A DNA stretch of 51,557 bases from Akkermansiaceae bacterium (GTDB lineage Bacteria > Verrucomicrobiota > Verrucomicrobiia > Verrucomicrobiales > Akkermansiaceae): contig JAIPKB010000015.1 of assembly GCA_021733795.1 (NCBI GenBank), positions 1-51,557 on the forward strand. The letters are read 5' to 3'. The translations under genes and the position numbers were made by a program. Below the pieces are notes generated by a model. It worked only from the letters and a program-made list of their open reading frames with translations, did no database searches and was not told the DNA's origin. Every line of letters begins with the position of its first letter. Within the stretch, counting starts at the first letter, position 1. This document shows, piece after piece, positions 36,769 through 46,314 of the stretch.

Positions 36769-38862
36769 ATGCCCCCATTCATCAACCGCGAACTTTCCTG
36801 GCTGGAATTCAACCAGCGGGTGCTCAACGAGGCCATGCGCAACGACCTGCCGTTATTGGAGCGGCTGAAGTTCCTGGCCATCACCGCCTCCAACCTCGAC
36901 GAATTCTTCCAGGTCCGCGTGGGCGGCTTGATGCTGCTGCGGCGCAGCGGTCGCAAAATGGCGGATCCCTCAGGCTACACCCCGACCCGCTGCCTGGCCG
37001 CCATCCGCCAACGGGTGCTGGCGATGAAAAGCGACCAATACACGCTGCTGGCCGCCACCTTGCTGCCCGCGATGGCCGAGGCCGGCATCACCCTGCTCAA
37101 GGTCGGCGAGCTGCCAGTCCTCCAAGCCGCCAAGGCTGCCTCGGTGTTCGAAGAGTCCATCCTGCCCCTGCTCACTCCGCTGGCGATCGACCCGGACCCA
37201 CCAGTCACCGGTATTCCCGGGCTCAGCCTGGTCACCGCCTGCTGTTTGTCAGACCAGGAAACCCAAACCATCCGCCACGCCCTCATCCCGATCCCGGACA
37301 ACCTCGGCCGCCGGGTCCCGATCCCGATTGAGGACGGCACCCATGCCTTCGTCCTCATCGAGGATCTGGTCGCCACCCACGCCGGACTGCTGTTTCCCGG
37401 CGAAACGGTCACCGCTACCACCACCTTCCGAGTCACCCGCAATGGCGACATTGCCGTCCAGGAGGAGGACGCCATCGACCTCGCCGGCGAAATGGAGGAC
37501 GTCCTAACCGCCAGGCGGTTTGCCGACACCGTCCGCCTCGAACTCCGCAAGGGAGCCCCGCGCGACCTTGCCAAAATCATCCAGGCGGCCACCACCGCCA
37601 GCCCGCCCGAAATCTACCGCTGCGACGGACCACTCGGCCTCGCCTCGTTCATGGAAATGGCGTTTCTCCCCGGCTGCGACCACCTGCGCGATGCCGACTG
37701 GCCGCCGCAGAACCCGCCGGCGATCGTTCCCGGCACCAGCATGTTCGAGACCATCACCGCGGGCGACCTGCTGCTCCACCATCCCTACGAATCATTCGAA
37801 CCGGTGCTACGCTTGTTGGAAGAAGCCGCTGCCGACCCCGATGTCATTTCCATCAAGCAGGTCCTCTACCGCACCGCCCGCCAGTCGCGCGTCATCGACG
37901 CCCTGATCAAGGCTGCGGAAAACGGCAAGCACGTCACCGTACTGGTCGAACTCAAGGCCCGGTTCGACGAAGCCCGCAACCTCCACCGCGCCGACGAACT
38001 CCAACGCGCCGGAGCCCAGGTCGTTTACGGCGTCAAGAACCTCAAGACCCATGCCAAGATCTGTCTGATCATCCGCCGCGAGTCCGGTCACCTCCGCCGC
38101 TACGTCCACCTCGGCACCGGCAACTACAACGAGACCACCGCCAAACTCTACACGGACATTTCCTATCTAACATGCAAACCTGAGTTTGGCAACGACAGCA
38201 CGCTGTTGTTCAACGCGGTCACCGGCCGTTCCAAACTGCTCCGGTTCAAGCGCCTGGTTCCGGCACCCACGGCGATGAAGCCCACCCTGCTCGACCACAT
38301 TGCCGGCGAGGCCGAGCGCGCCCGGCAGGGACTGCCGGCCCGGATCATGGCCAAAGTCAACTCCCTCCAGGATCCGGAGATCATCCAGGCGCTTTACAAA
38401 GCCTCCCAGGCCGGGGTCAGGATCCAGCTCAACGTCCGCGGCATCTGCTGCCTCAAGCCGGGATACTCCCGCTATTCCAAGAACATCGAAGTCATCTCGG
38501 TCATCGACCGTTTTCTTGAGCATTCCCGCATCTTCCACTTCCATCACGGCGGGGACTCCCTGGTCTATCTCTCCTCCGCCGACTGGATGACCCGCAACCT
38601 CGAGAAGCGCATCGAACTGATGATTCCGATCGAGGAATCCGCGCTCAAGCGCCGCCTCGTCCGGGTGCTGGAAGCCTATTTCAACGATAACACCCAGGCT
38701 TATCGGCTATTGCCCAACGGAGCCTCCCAACGTCTCGCCCGGGCCAAGGGGCAGAAGGCGTTCCGGGTGCAGGACTACTTCTATCAACAAGCCCGCAAGG
38801 CCGCCAAGGCCCGCGAACACGAGCGTTCGATGACCTTCGATCCCTACGTCCCGCCCCGCTGA
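36769..38862 (+). CDS. ppk1: Polyphosphate kinase 1
   Basis: Reversibly polymerises the gamma-phosphate of ATP into inorganic polyphosphate, usually at the membrane. With ATG 36769 it has 697 residues. It opens FINRELSWLEFNQRVLNEA, the classic N-terminal motif, has LKARFDEARN, the autophosphorylated His428 in LKTHAKICL, HLGTGNYNE, and the second conserved His593 in FHHGGDSLVYLSSADW. A TTG 24 bp earlier is also possible but adds no family sequence. It is in line with ppx and opposite ppk2, giving a compact polyphosphate synthesis and breakdown locus. Confidence 0.97.
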   Translation: MPPFINRELSWLEFNQRVLNEAMRNDLPLLERLKFLAITASNLDEFFQVRVGGLMLLRRSGRKMADPSGYTPTRCLAAIRQRVLAMKSDQYTLLAATLLPAMAEAGITLLKVGELPVLQAAKAASVFEESILPLLTPLAIDPDPPVTGIPGLSLVTACCLSDQETQTIRHALIPIPDNLGRRVPIPIEDGTHAFVLIEDLVATHAGLLFPGETVTATTTFRVTRNGDIAVQEEDAIDLAGEMEDVLTARRFADTVRLELRKGAPRDLAKIIQAATTASPPEIYRCDGPLGLASFMEMAFLPGCDHLRDADWPPQNPPAIVPGTSMFETITAGDLLLHHPYESFEPVLRLLEEAAADPDVISIKQVLYRTARQSRVIDALIKAAENGKHVTVLVELKARFDEARNLHRADELQRAGAQVVYGVKNLKTHAKICLIIRRESGHLRRYVHLGTGNYNETTAKLYTDISYLTCKPEFGNDSTLLFNAVTGRSKLLRFKRLVPAPTAMKPTLLDHIAGEAERARQGLPARIMAKVNSLQDPEIIQALYKASQAGVRIQLNVRGICCLKPGYSRYSKNIEVISVIDRFLEHSRIFHFHHGGDSLVYLSSADWMTRNLEKRIELMIPIEESALKRRLVRVLEAYFNDNTQAYRLLPNGASQRLARAKGQKAFRVQDYFYQQARKAAKAREHERSMTFDPYVPPR

Positions 38863-38910
38863 TTGAGGGGAGGGGGGCGCCGCCGCCTGCGCGGTGTGGA
38901 GCATCCTTGG

Positions 38911-40836
38911 TCAAGCCTGCCGTGCCTTGGCGAAGCTCCGCCATTTTTCCAGCGGGATCTGGGCGATGAGAATGAGCACCACCTGGGCAATGATAAAGGC
39001 GAGCAACCAGAAGAGGGCGCTGGCCATGAAACCGTAGGTATGGAGGCCCACCCCGAGCATGTTCACACCGAACCACGAGAAGGCGGTGATCGCGTTGCCG
39101 AAGATTGCCATGACCATCAGCCCGCGCTGGCGGATGAAGCCGCCCCAACGGGCGTGCAGGATGATGGCGCACCAGATCACGATGAGCAGCGCGCCGTTCT
39201 CCTTCGGGTCCCAGCCCCAGAACCGGCCCCATGACTGGTCGCCCCAGATCCCGCCCAGCACCGTACCCACGAAGCTGAACAGGGTGGCGAAACAAATGAC
39301 CCCATAGACCATGCCGGTGAGGGTCTTCGCGGCCTCCTTGTTAAGCATGCGGGTGAACAGGCCCAGCACCACGTAGGCCGCCGCCAGCACGCCGGCCAGG
39401 AACATCGCCGAGTAACCGAGCGTGATCACCACCACATGGGTGGCCAGCCAGAGGTTGCTGTCCAACACCGCCACCATCATTTCCATGGTGTCACCCTTGA
39501 CACCGAGGAAATGGGCGATGATGAGCGTGACAAAACCCACCAAAGCCGCAGTCGCCAGGGCGATGCCATAGCGGAAGAACCATTCGAGGAACATGGCGAT
39601 GAACACCGCACCCCAGCCGACCAGCAGCGCGGACGAGTAGAGGTTGGTGACCGGCGGCCGCCCCTGCAGCCACATGCGGGCGCACATGCCCAAGGTTTGT
39701 ACCACGAACGCCACCACCAGCAACAGGAACGCGGCCTTGTGCAGTTCCTTGGGCAGCAGCAGCCACGAACCGACCGCCAACAGGAACGCACCGATGTAAA
39801 GCTGCATGCCCACGTAAAACGGCTCCATCTGGTTGAAGCGCAGCTCGAAGGCGCTCTTCACGTTCCATTCCGGATGCTCGATGGCCACCCAGCCGGCGTA
39901 TTCCCGCGTGGTGCTGAGAAACTTCGCGGCGTCGCCGGCGCGGAAGGCATCGCCCATGTCCGCCAGCGCTGCCAAAGATGCCGGAATGGCATCCGGCCCG
40001 GTGAGTTCCGCCACCGCGGTTCCGGTGGCGCGCCAGCCTTCGATGCCGCCGCCAGCGGGCGGCACCACCAGCCGCAGCCGGGCAAAATCGCCTTGGCTGC
40101 GGTAGCGTTCCGTGGCGGCGTTGAGCCGGGACTCCTGCTCTTTCGGCAGCGGCGTGGCACCAGGTTCGCGGGAAGCGGCGAGGCCTGCCTTGGCCGTGGC
40201 GACAGCCCGGATTTCATTCGAAAATCCGGTGACGCCCCCGTCGTTCACGCTGTCTTTCAACTGCTCGTAGAGAACGAGCGAGCTGTAGAGTTTGACGATG
40301 GCGGTCTGGAACGGATTGTTCCCCTTCGACCCGCCCTCTTCGGCACGCTTGCGCTCGGACTCGTCAACGAGCCTGCGTTGCTCCTCGATCTTGGGGAGAA
40401 AGGGTTTGAGTTCGCCAAAGGTACAGTAGCACTTGTCGCCGCGCGGTTTGCCGAGCATCCCCAACAATTCCGGATTGTCCACGGCGAACACCGGATGGGT
40501 ATCCGCCACCGCCTCGTTGAACAGCACGTCGGCCAGCCAGCGGTCGGCCGAAATCATGGTACCGGAGGGCATCTTGAAGCCGAACCATTCCAACACCTTG
40601 GCGAAGCCGGAAGGTGGCTTGGGATTGGCCTCCGGGCTCCAGACCTGCTGTTTGCCGCGGATGATCAGCAGCGAGTTGCGGGCGACGGTATCCAGCGGTT
40701 TGACCCGGCCGCCCTCGAGCACCGGGAGCCGGCTGAATGCGGAGAGGTCGAAATCCGTGGGTGAGGGCAACCGCAGCGCGCGGGCGACGACCACTGCGGC
40801 GAGGACGAGGACGAGATAAGGGATGAAACGTTTCAT
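38911..40836 (-). CDS. ccsA: Cytochrome c maturation protein CcsA (CcsB/ResC type)
   Basis: Part of the System II haem delivery and ligation machine that attaches haem to apocytochromes c on the outer side of the membrane. A 641-residue protein with one N-terminal membrane segment, about 310 extracytoplasmic residues, then about eight membrane helices. The tryptophan-rich haem-handling motif is WGRFWGWDPKE, starting at residue 536. The large N-terminal domain is longer than in plant or Gram-positive CcsA and is usual in this phylum. It is the last gene of a minus-strand operon, with its start overlapping the ResB stop by 4 bp. Confidence 0.9.
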   Translation of the reverse strand: MKRFIPYLVLVLAAVVVARALRLPSPTDFDLSAFSRLPVLEGGRVKPLDTVARNSLLIIRGKQQVWSPEANPKPPSGFAKVLEWFGFKMPSGTMISADRWLADVLFNEAVADTHPVFAVDNPELLGMLGKPRGDKCYCTFGELKPFLPKIEEQRRLVDESERKRAEEGGSKGNNPFQTAIVKLYSSLVLYEQLKDSVNDGGVTGFSNEIRAVATAKAGLAASREPGATPLPKEQESRLNAATERYRSQGDFARLRLVVPPAGGGIEGWRATGTAVAELTGPDAIPASLAALADMGDAFRAGDAAKFLSTTREYAGWVAIEHPEWNVKSAFELRFNQMEPFYVGMQLYIGAFLLAVGSWLLLPKELHKAAFLLLVVAFVVQTLGMCARMWLQGRPPVTNLYSSALLVGWGAVFIAMFLEWFFRYGIALATAALVGFVTLIIAHFLGVKGDTMEMMVAVLDSNLWLATHVVVITLGYSAMFLAGVLAAAYVVLGLFTRMLNKEAAKTLTGMVYGVICFATLFSFVGTVLGGIWGDQSWGRFWGWDPKENGALLIVIWCAIILHARWGGFIRQRGLMVMAIFGNAITAFSWFGVNMLGVGLHTYGFMASALFWLLAFIIAQVVLILIAQIPLEKWRSFAKARQA

Positions 40837-42008
40837 GGCGCGGTGGTGGCGGCGTTCGCGTGGCTGCGGCGGACGATGAACTGGACGAGATGGATCATGA
40901 ACTGCCAGATCAGGCCCACGGAGACGATCACACAGGCGATGTAGGGCGCCGTGTAGCCGGGATTCCGCACCACCTGGAGCACGGTGCCGGCATCCTGCTG
41001 CATGAAACTCGATTGATAGTAGGTGTCTCCCTGATGGCGGAGCGGATGGTTCATGTAGATGCGCACCGCCCGGCGGTCGCCGAGCGTCGGATCATCGAGC
41101 GTAATGTGACTGGAGAAATCCTTGGGAATCTGCGAACCCGGATAGACCTTGTGGGAAAAATCGTCCAAGGTGAGGCTGTAGGGCTTGTAATACCGCATCT
41201 TGCGGAGCTGGATCGTCCAGGTCTTGCCATCGAGTTCCAACTTCTGGGCGGCGGCAAGCCCATCCGAAACCAACCAGGTACCGAGCGACTTCCCACCGCC
41301 AGCCGGCATCACCTCGATGACGGCGCTCACGATGTCGCGCCGGTCCGTGCGGCGGGTGGCGGGTGCCTTGGCGGTGACCGACACGCGGGTGCCCGTGCCC
41401 ATGGTGGAGGCGGGCACCGCGCCGGCGGCGTCGCTGAGTTCGCAGTTCTGATAGTATCCGCGGTTGACCAGGCGGAACGGCAGCGACTCATGGGTGATCT
41501 CGCCACCTTTCGCCAAGTCCTCGCCCGGAATGGCGATGACCGTATCCATTCCGGATCCGGACAAATTGATGACCGCCAACTCCACCCGCTTATCGTCTTC
41601 GGAGTAGTTCCGGGTTTCCCCCTCCATCAGGGTCATGTAGCTGCTGACGGAAAACAAATCGGTGACCAGACCTCCGCCGAGCATGATGATGAGGCCGAGG
41701 TGGATGAGCTGGGTGCCGATCTTGCGCCAGCTCAGGCGGAAACGAACGACGAGCGAAGCGAGCAGGTTGGCCAACAGCACCGCACCAATGAGATGACCAC
41801 CGGGGAACATCGGCATCCGGAAGCTGCCGGACGAGGTCTCCCACCACACCACCCAACTCTGGAAATACCGGACTTGGACGATGTAGGTGTCGAGCGTCTT
41901 TTGGGCCATCGTGCCAGCGAAGACCAGCACCATCGCGGCGGCCAGGCAAAACACGGTAAGGCGCAGCGAGGCGAGCGGAGCTAACAATCTGGCAAGGGCT
42001 TTCATCAT
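40833..42008 (-). CDS. resB: Cytochrome c biogenesis protein ResB/Ccs1-like
   Basis: Partner of CcsA in System II cytochrome c maturation. The 391-residue membrane protein has N-terminal helices (LRLTVFCLAAAMVLVFAGT, then IGAVLLANLLASLVVRFRL and LIHLGLIIMLGGGLVTDLF), a large outer domain with beta-rich sequence (about 125-340) and a C-terminal helix (YIACVIVSVGLIWQFMIHLV). It shares the order and 4-bp overlaps with CcsA and an upstream lipoprotein, so all three are translated together. Assignment rests on topology, position and partial similarity. Confidence 0.85.
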   Translation of the reverse strand: MMKALARLLAPLASLRLTVFCLAAAMVLVFAGTMAQKTLDTYIVQVRYFQSWVVWWETSSGSFRMPMFPGGHLIGAVLLANLLASLVVRFRLSWRKIGTQLIHLGLIIMLGGGLVTDLFSVSSYMTLMEGETRNYSEDDKRVELAVINLSGSGMDTVIAIPGEDLAKGGEITHESLPFRLVNRGYYQNCELSDAAGAVPASTMGTGTRVSVTAKAPATRRTDRRDIVSAVIEVMPAGGGKSLGTWLVSDGLAAAQKLELDGKTWTIQLRKMRYYKPYSLTLDDFSHKVYPGSQIPKDFSSHITLDDPTLGDRRAVRIYMNHPLRHQGDTYYQSSFMQQDAGTVLQVVRNPGYTAPYIACVIVSVGLIWQFMIHLVQFIVRRSHANAATTAP

Positions 42009-43183
42009 TCTGGAGTAGTGAAGCGGATCGATTCAAGGAAGGCGGCGAATTTCGCCTTTCCGGCACCGACGAGGGCATCCGGACCGGTGAATTTGAAAAA
42101 CCAGGTGTCCGCGCCGTGGCGGACCCAGGCGGCGGTGCAGCGGAGTTGCATGCCGCCGCAGTCGACCAACTGAAGCGTCTTGGGACCGGCGCTGACCTTG
42201 GTGACCAGAGCGGCGAGTTCCTCTGGCTTGACGGGTGCCATGCCGACCTGGCCGCGCCAGCGGTTGACGTTGGCCAGATCACCTCCGACATCGCCCGGAA
42301 AATGAGACACTGCGATTCTTGCCTCGCCTCCGTCGGCGTCCTTGACGATGAAAGAGGCGTAGCCGCCCATGCCGCCCTTGGGAGCCTGCGTCCACCCCTC
42401 CGGCACGGTCCAGGTTACCCTGCCGTCGTCGTCGGGAACCGGGGACGGGGTCTTTGCCTCAGGTTGATTGCTGTTGCCGGTCGGCGCGGGTGGGGCCGGC
42501 GAAACCTTGACGGTGGCCACCCACTGGATGAAGTTATCACGCTCCTTGGCGGCCAGAGCCGCAGTGCCGTCCATCTTGAAATACCAGGCAATCCCCTCGC
42601 TCTCGGCGATCACTCCGATCAGGCGACCGGGCGTGGCTGCCTTGTCGGCCGGACGGCTGCCTTCGATATCCACCACCACCCCGTCACCGAAGGTGGTCTT
42701 GGTGGTGGGGTACTGTTTCACCGCAGCTTCATCCGCCACCGGCTGGCCGAGTTGATCGCGCCACAGGTTGACGGCGTTGAGCAGGCTGCCCGGGGCGGCA
42801 CGCAAGCTGGACAAATACGCGACGGCGACCTCTTCGCCCTCGCCATTAATGACGTAGGTGACCAACCTCATGCCCCCGCCCGGCCGTTTTTCCCAGTGTG
42901 CCGGCGGGGCATCGGCAACCTGCATCGCGGGAGCACCGCCACCCATGCCGGGAACCCCCGCATGAGGATCGGCAGCACCCGGCATCATCCCACCCATGCC
43001 GGGAACACCTGCGTGGGGATCGGCAGCACCCGGCGTCATCCCGCCCATGCCGGCGTGGGGATCGGCAGCAGCGGCGGGTGCCGGTTCGTTGGCGACTTGA
43101 TAAACCTTGATGTCCTGGGTTTCCCGTTTGCAGGAAACGACGGCGAGAGTGAGGGCTGCTAGGTAGAGATAGTGTGATTTCAT
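42005..43183 (-). CDS. Lipoprotein with His/Met-rich repeats and two duplicated domains
   Basis: With ATG 43183 the protein has 392 residues. The signal ends in a lipobox (LAVVSC, Cys18), so it is a lipid-anchored envelope protein. Residues 40-87 are tandem units of the type ADPHAGVPGMGGMMPGA, with three DPHAG and many Met. Two homologous domains follow (about 90-235 and 262-392): NAVNLWRDQLGQPV in the first corresponds to ANVNRWRGQVGMAPV in the second. The function is not known. Its stop overlaps the ResB start by 4 bp, so a role in cytochrome c maturation, perhaps metal or haem binding by the His/Met repeats, is inferred only from position. Confidence 0.8.
   Translation of the reverse strand: MKSHYLYLAALTLAVVSCKRETQDIKVYQVANEPAPAAAADPHAGMGGMTPGAADPHAGVPGMGGMMPGAADPHAGVPGMGGGAPAMQVADAPPAHWEKRPGGGMRLVTYVINGEGEEVAVAYLSSLRAAPGSLLNAVNLWRDQLGQPVADEAAVKQYPTTKTTFGDGVVVDIEGSRPADKAATPGRLIGVIAESEGIAWYFKMDGTAALAAKERDNFIQWVATVKVSPAPPAPTGNSNQPEAKTPSPVPDDDGRVTWTVPEGWTQAPKGGMGGYASFIVKDADGGEARIAVSHFPGDVGGDLANVNRWRGQVGMAPVKPEELAALVTKVSAGPKTLQLVDCGGMQLRCTAAWVRHGADTWFFKFTGPDALVGAGKAKFAAFLESIRFTTPE
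42923..43066 (-). repeat. Tandem repeats encoding the His/Met-rich segment
   Basis: The stretch encoding residues 40-87 repeats units of about 54-57 bp with high identity (GGATCGGCAGCACCCGG occurs twice on the plus strand). Such arrays change copy number by slippage. Confidence 0.7.
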
Positions 43184-43323
43184 AGGCTTCAGATGCGGCG
43201 GCGGCGGGATGGTTGACGCGGAATTCCCGGGAGTCAATGGATAAGCAGAAAATGGCGAGAAAATCCGGATTGCTGCACCGCGGTGAACTCGGCGGGAATA
43301 CCCGCGCGCGGTGATCCACCCCG

Positions 43324-46314
43324 TCACGGGGGCAGGATCACCCGGAAAAACCCGCAGGCATCCGCCGGATTCGCCGCCACCACCACCGTGGCCACCTCGA
43401 ATCCCTCCATGGTCGGGTGCGGTTTGGGGGTGACACTCACCGGTGCCAACGCCGACCAATTCGAGAGATCGGTGGAGTACTGGTGGGCGTATGCGAGATC
43501 CGGATCGCCGCTGCGCCGGACATATTGCCAGGTGATGGTGTTGCCGCTCCGGGCCACGGTCTGTCCAGCAACCGGACCGTCGGCCACCCCGGGATCGCCA
43601 CCAAAGGCGTATTCCGTGCGATTGGTCCGACCGTCGCCATCCGGATCGGCATCGGGGGCGGGATCGCTCAACCCGAAATCCGCCACCCAGATCTCGAAGG
43701 GGGTGGCCACGTAAGGCGCGAAACTCTGGGTGCCGGTGGACCACTGGTTGGGCCAGCCAAACGATGATCCCAGAACATCCGCCTGGTAGCTGGCGGCCAG
43801 CGGAGAGATTGTGGGCCGCGGGTCCGCCTGCAACTCGAGCACGCTGGTGTCACTCACCCCACTCAGCGGCGACACCCCCTCGCCGCCGGGGCCGAAAACG
43901 ACCTGCCCGGCCGCATTTTTGATCCGCAGGCGGGTATCGAGGTTATCCACCGCCACTCCGGTGACCACGCCGTCGATGATTTCATAGCCGTTGGTGGCGG
44001 GATTGGTGTAGGTCAGATAGGTGGGGTCGCCGATCCAGATGTTGGTCCAGGTGTCGCCGCTGGTGGCGCGGCGGTCGCGACGGTTGATGCCGGTGTCCAA
44101 CCCGCCTTGTGCGGTGTTGTGTTCGATGAAGGTGAGGATGGTGCCGGTGGGAACTGCCGCCCAATAGGGCGCGGTGGAAAGCACCAGGGTGGAGGATGAC
44201 ACAAACCGCGGCCCCAGTGGCTGGCCAATCTCGATCTGCCAGCCGCGCAGGTCCACGGTGCCTGCCGTGCCGGCACCGGTGACGACCAACTCGAACCAGT
44301 CGCCGCCGTTGGCATCGACCCGGCCGAAATGCAGGTCGGCCGAGGCCGGAGGACCATCGATATCCGCAGCAAGCGTGCCGTCGTTGAGGAATTTCCCGGT
44401 CGTCACCGCGTTGTATTCATTGAGGATCACTGCCGGTAACGGGTTGAAAACCGTGAGCACGAAGGCCTGCGGAGTGCTGAGTGTGCCATCGGAGGCCACG
44501 ATGCGGATGACGTGCTCTCCGGCATCCGCCAGGGTAAGCGGGCGGTTGTGGCTGATGGTGTTGCCGGTGAGCGTGAGAAACGCGGGCAGGCTCGCGGTGA
44601 GTGTGGGGGGGGTGCCGTTGGGATCGCTTGCCACGATGGTGTAGCTGTAGCTGCCAGTCGCATGACGCACCGGGGTGCTGGTGATCCGGGGCGGAGTGTT
44701 GGCGAGGAAATAGGCGATGAAACTTTGGACCTTGGTACCGCTGCTCCAGACATTGGGCGAGCCGAAACTGGATGATGACTGGTCGGTGTAGTTGCCAAAC
44801 AGGGGATCGACCGCAGGGGCGGGATTGCTTCGCAGGGCCAGCACCTCCAGCGAAGACACACTGGCCAGCGTGGTGGGATAACCGGTGATGGTATCGTGAT
44901 CGGAGGCGATGCCTTCGCCGCAAGGGCCCAGGACCACCGTGCCGGACGGATTCCGGATCGTGAACAGGGTGTCGCTGTTGTCGATGGTGATGCCGGAGCC
45001 GATGTCCGAGGCGGCCTGGTTGATGAACACAGGATCGCGGATCCAGATGTTGGACCAGACGTGCCCGGTGAGATTGCGGGAACTGACCTTGTGAATTGCG
45101 GTATCCAGACCGCCACCCGCAGTGTTGTCCTCGGTGAAGGTGAGGATGGTGCCGGCCATCACGTTCGACCAATAGGGATCCGCGGAAAGCACCAGGGTTT
45201 TGGTGGAGCCACCGGCGAAAATCTCGATTTTCCACCCACGCAGGTCCACCGTGCTTCCGGCCACGCCGGTCCCCGTGACCACCAGCTCGAACCAATCACC
45301 GCCATTGCCCGCAACCACTCCGAAATAGGTGTCCGAGCCGATGCTGAGGGGATCCAGCAAATCCCCCGAACCCACCGCGTTGTATTCATTGAGCAACACC
45401 GGCCCGGTGGGCGGGAAAACCGTCAGAGTGAAGGTCCGGTCGGTAGTCAGAGGAGCACCCGCCGCATTGTCAGTAGCCCGGACAGTAAAGAAAAAATCGC
45501 CGACATTTCCGGCTGCGGGCTTGCCGGTAAGACGCATTTTCCCGGGCCCGTCCGGGCTGACAAGAAGCCACGCCGGTTCGTTCAGGACCGTGTAGCTGAC
45601 GAATTGCCCGGCATCGGCATCGAGCGCCTGCACCCGGAACTGCGAGTAGGCGAGATCCTTGAGCGTGCTCCAAAACGTGCGGGTTTCCCCCACGAAATAC
45701 GGAGCCGTATTCGGCGGTTGGTCGGAAGCATGACCGGGCGAGGCCACATCCGGAGTGGCGTCGGTGGAGGTGGTCGCACCGAGTTGGCCATTCACACTGA
45801 ACTCACCGGGAACCGCCGTGCCATTGGTGAACCAGGCCCGCGAAAATCCAGAGGCGCTCGGCGTGGTATAGGCAACCGACGTCATCAGGAGATTGGCGGG
45901 AGTGAACAGATAAACCCCATCGGCATTGACACTGCTGAAACCGGGAAACCCGGTGCCCGGGGTGAAGTCGGCCCACTTCAGCACCTGATAGGGCAGCGAG
46001 GTCAGCGGATTGGTGCCGTCCAAGCCCCAGGCCGCCTTGAAACTGGTGGCGTCGAGCGCATCGAGAATCACCACCGACTCACCCGGCAGGATCGAGATCC
46101 CGGCGTTGAACTTAACTGTCCCGGCGATAGGCAGACTGTCATCCCACGAATAGTTCTGTAGGTTTACGGCAGTGGCCCCGGTATTGGTCAGCTCCCACCA
46201 GTCGCCGTTGCGGGTGGCGTCGGTGTGGCGGCTGCTGCTCATGATCTCGGTGATCACAAGGTTGGCGGAAACCGGGGCCAGACAGGCCCATGCTAACAAA
46301 AGTTGGAGTTTCAT
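43324..46314 (-). CDS. Secreted lamin-tail domain protein with duplicated modules
   Basis: A 996-residue exported protein. The N-terminal signal (MKLQLLLAWACLAPVSA) is followed by a lamin-tail domain (about 18-160, NLVITEIMSSSRHTDATRNG, WWELTNTG). An Ig/cadherin-like domain (about 205-300, APYFVGE and FFFTVRATD) comes next. Then two homologous modules begin VLLNEYNAV (about 305) and VILNEYNAV (about 627); each contains GGDWFELVVTG, VDLRGW and TNIWI-like stretches, separated by an Ig-like domain (about 545-625). The tail has the DPDGDGRTN and EYAFGGDP region common at the ends of Verrucomicrobia exported proteins. The role is probably adhesive or structural. It overlaps sua5 by 4 bp, a surprising pairing. 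Confidence 0.85.
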   Translation of the reverse strand: MKLQLLLAWACLAPVSANLVITEIMSSSRHTDATRNGDWWELTNTGATAVNLQNYSWDDSLPIAGTVKFNAGISILPGESVVILDALDATSFKAAWGLDGTNPLTSLPYQVLKWADFTPGTGFPGFSSVNADGVYLFTPANLLMTSVAYTTPSASGFSRAWFTNGTAVPGEFSVNGQLGATTSTDATPDVASPGHASDQPPNTAPYFVGETRTFWSTLKDLAYSQFRVQALDADAGQFVSYTVLNEPAWLLVSPDGPGKMRLTGKPAAGNVGDFFFTVRATDNAAGAPLTTDRTFTLTVFPPTGPVLLNEYNAVGSGDLLDPLSIGSDTYFGVVAGNGGDWFELVVTGTGVAGSTVDLRGWKIEIFAGGSTKTLVLSADPYWSNVMAGTILTFTEDNTAGGGLDTAIHKVSSRNLTGHVWSNIWIRDPVFINQAASDIGSGITIDNSDTLFTIRNPSGTVVLGPCGEGIASDHDTITGYPTTLASVSSLEVLALRSNPAPAVDPLFGNYTDQSSSSFGSPNVWSSGTKVQSFIAYFLANTPPRITSTPVRHATGSYSYTIVASDPNGTPPTLTASLPAFLTLTGNTISHNRPLTLADAGEHVIRIVASDGTLSTPQAFVLTVFNPLPAVILNEYNAVTTGKFLNDGTLAADIDGPPASADLHFGRVDANGGDWFELVVTGAGTAGTVDLRGWQIEIGQPLGPRFVSSSTLVLSTAPYWAAVPTGTILTFIEHNTAQGGLDTGINRRDRRATSGDTWTNIWIGDPTYLTYTNPATNGYEIIDGVVTGVAVDNLDTRLRIKNAAGQVVFGPGGEGVSPLSGVSDTSVLELQADPRPTISPLAASYQADVLGSSFGWPNQWSTGTQSFAPYVATPFEIWVADFGLSDPAPDADPDGDGRTNRTEYAFGGDPGVADGPVAGQTVARSGNTITWQYVRRSGDPDLAYAHQYSTDLSNWSALAPVSVTPKPHPTMEGFEVATVVVAANPADACGFFRVILPP

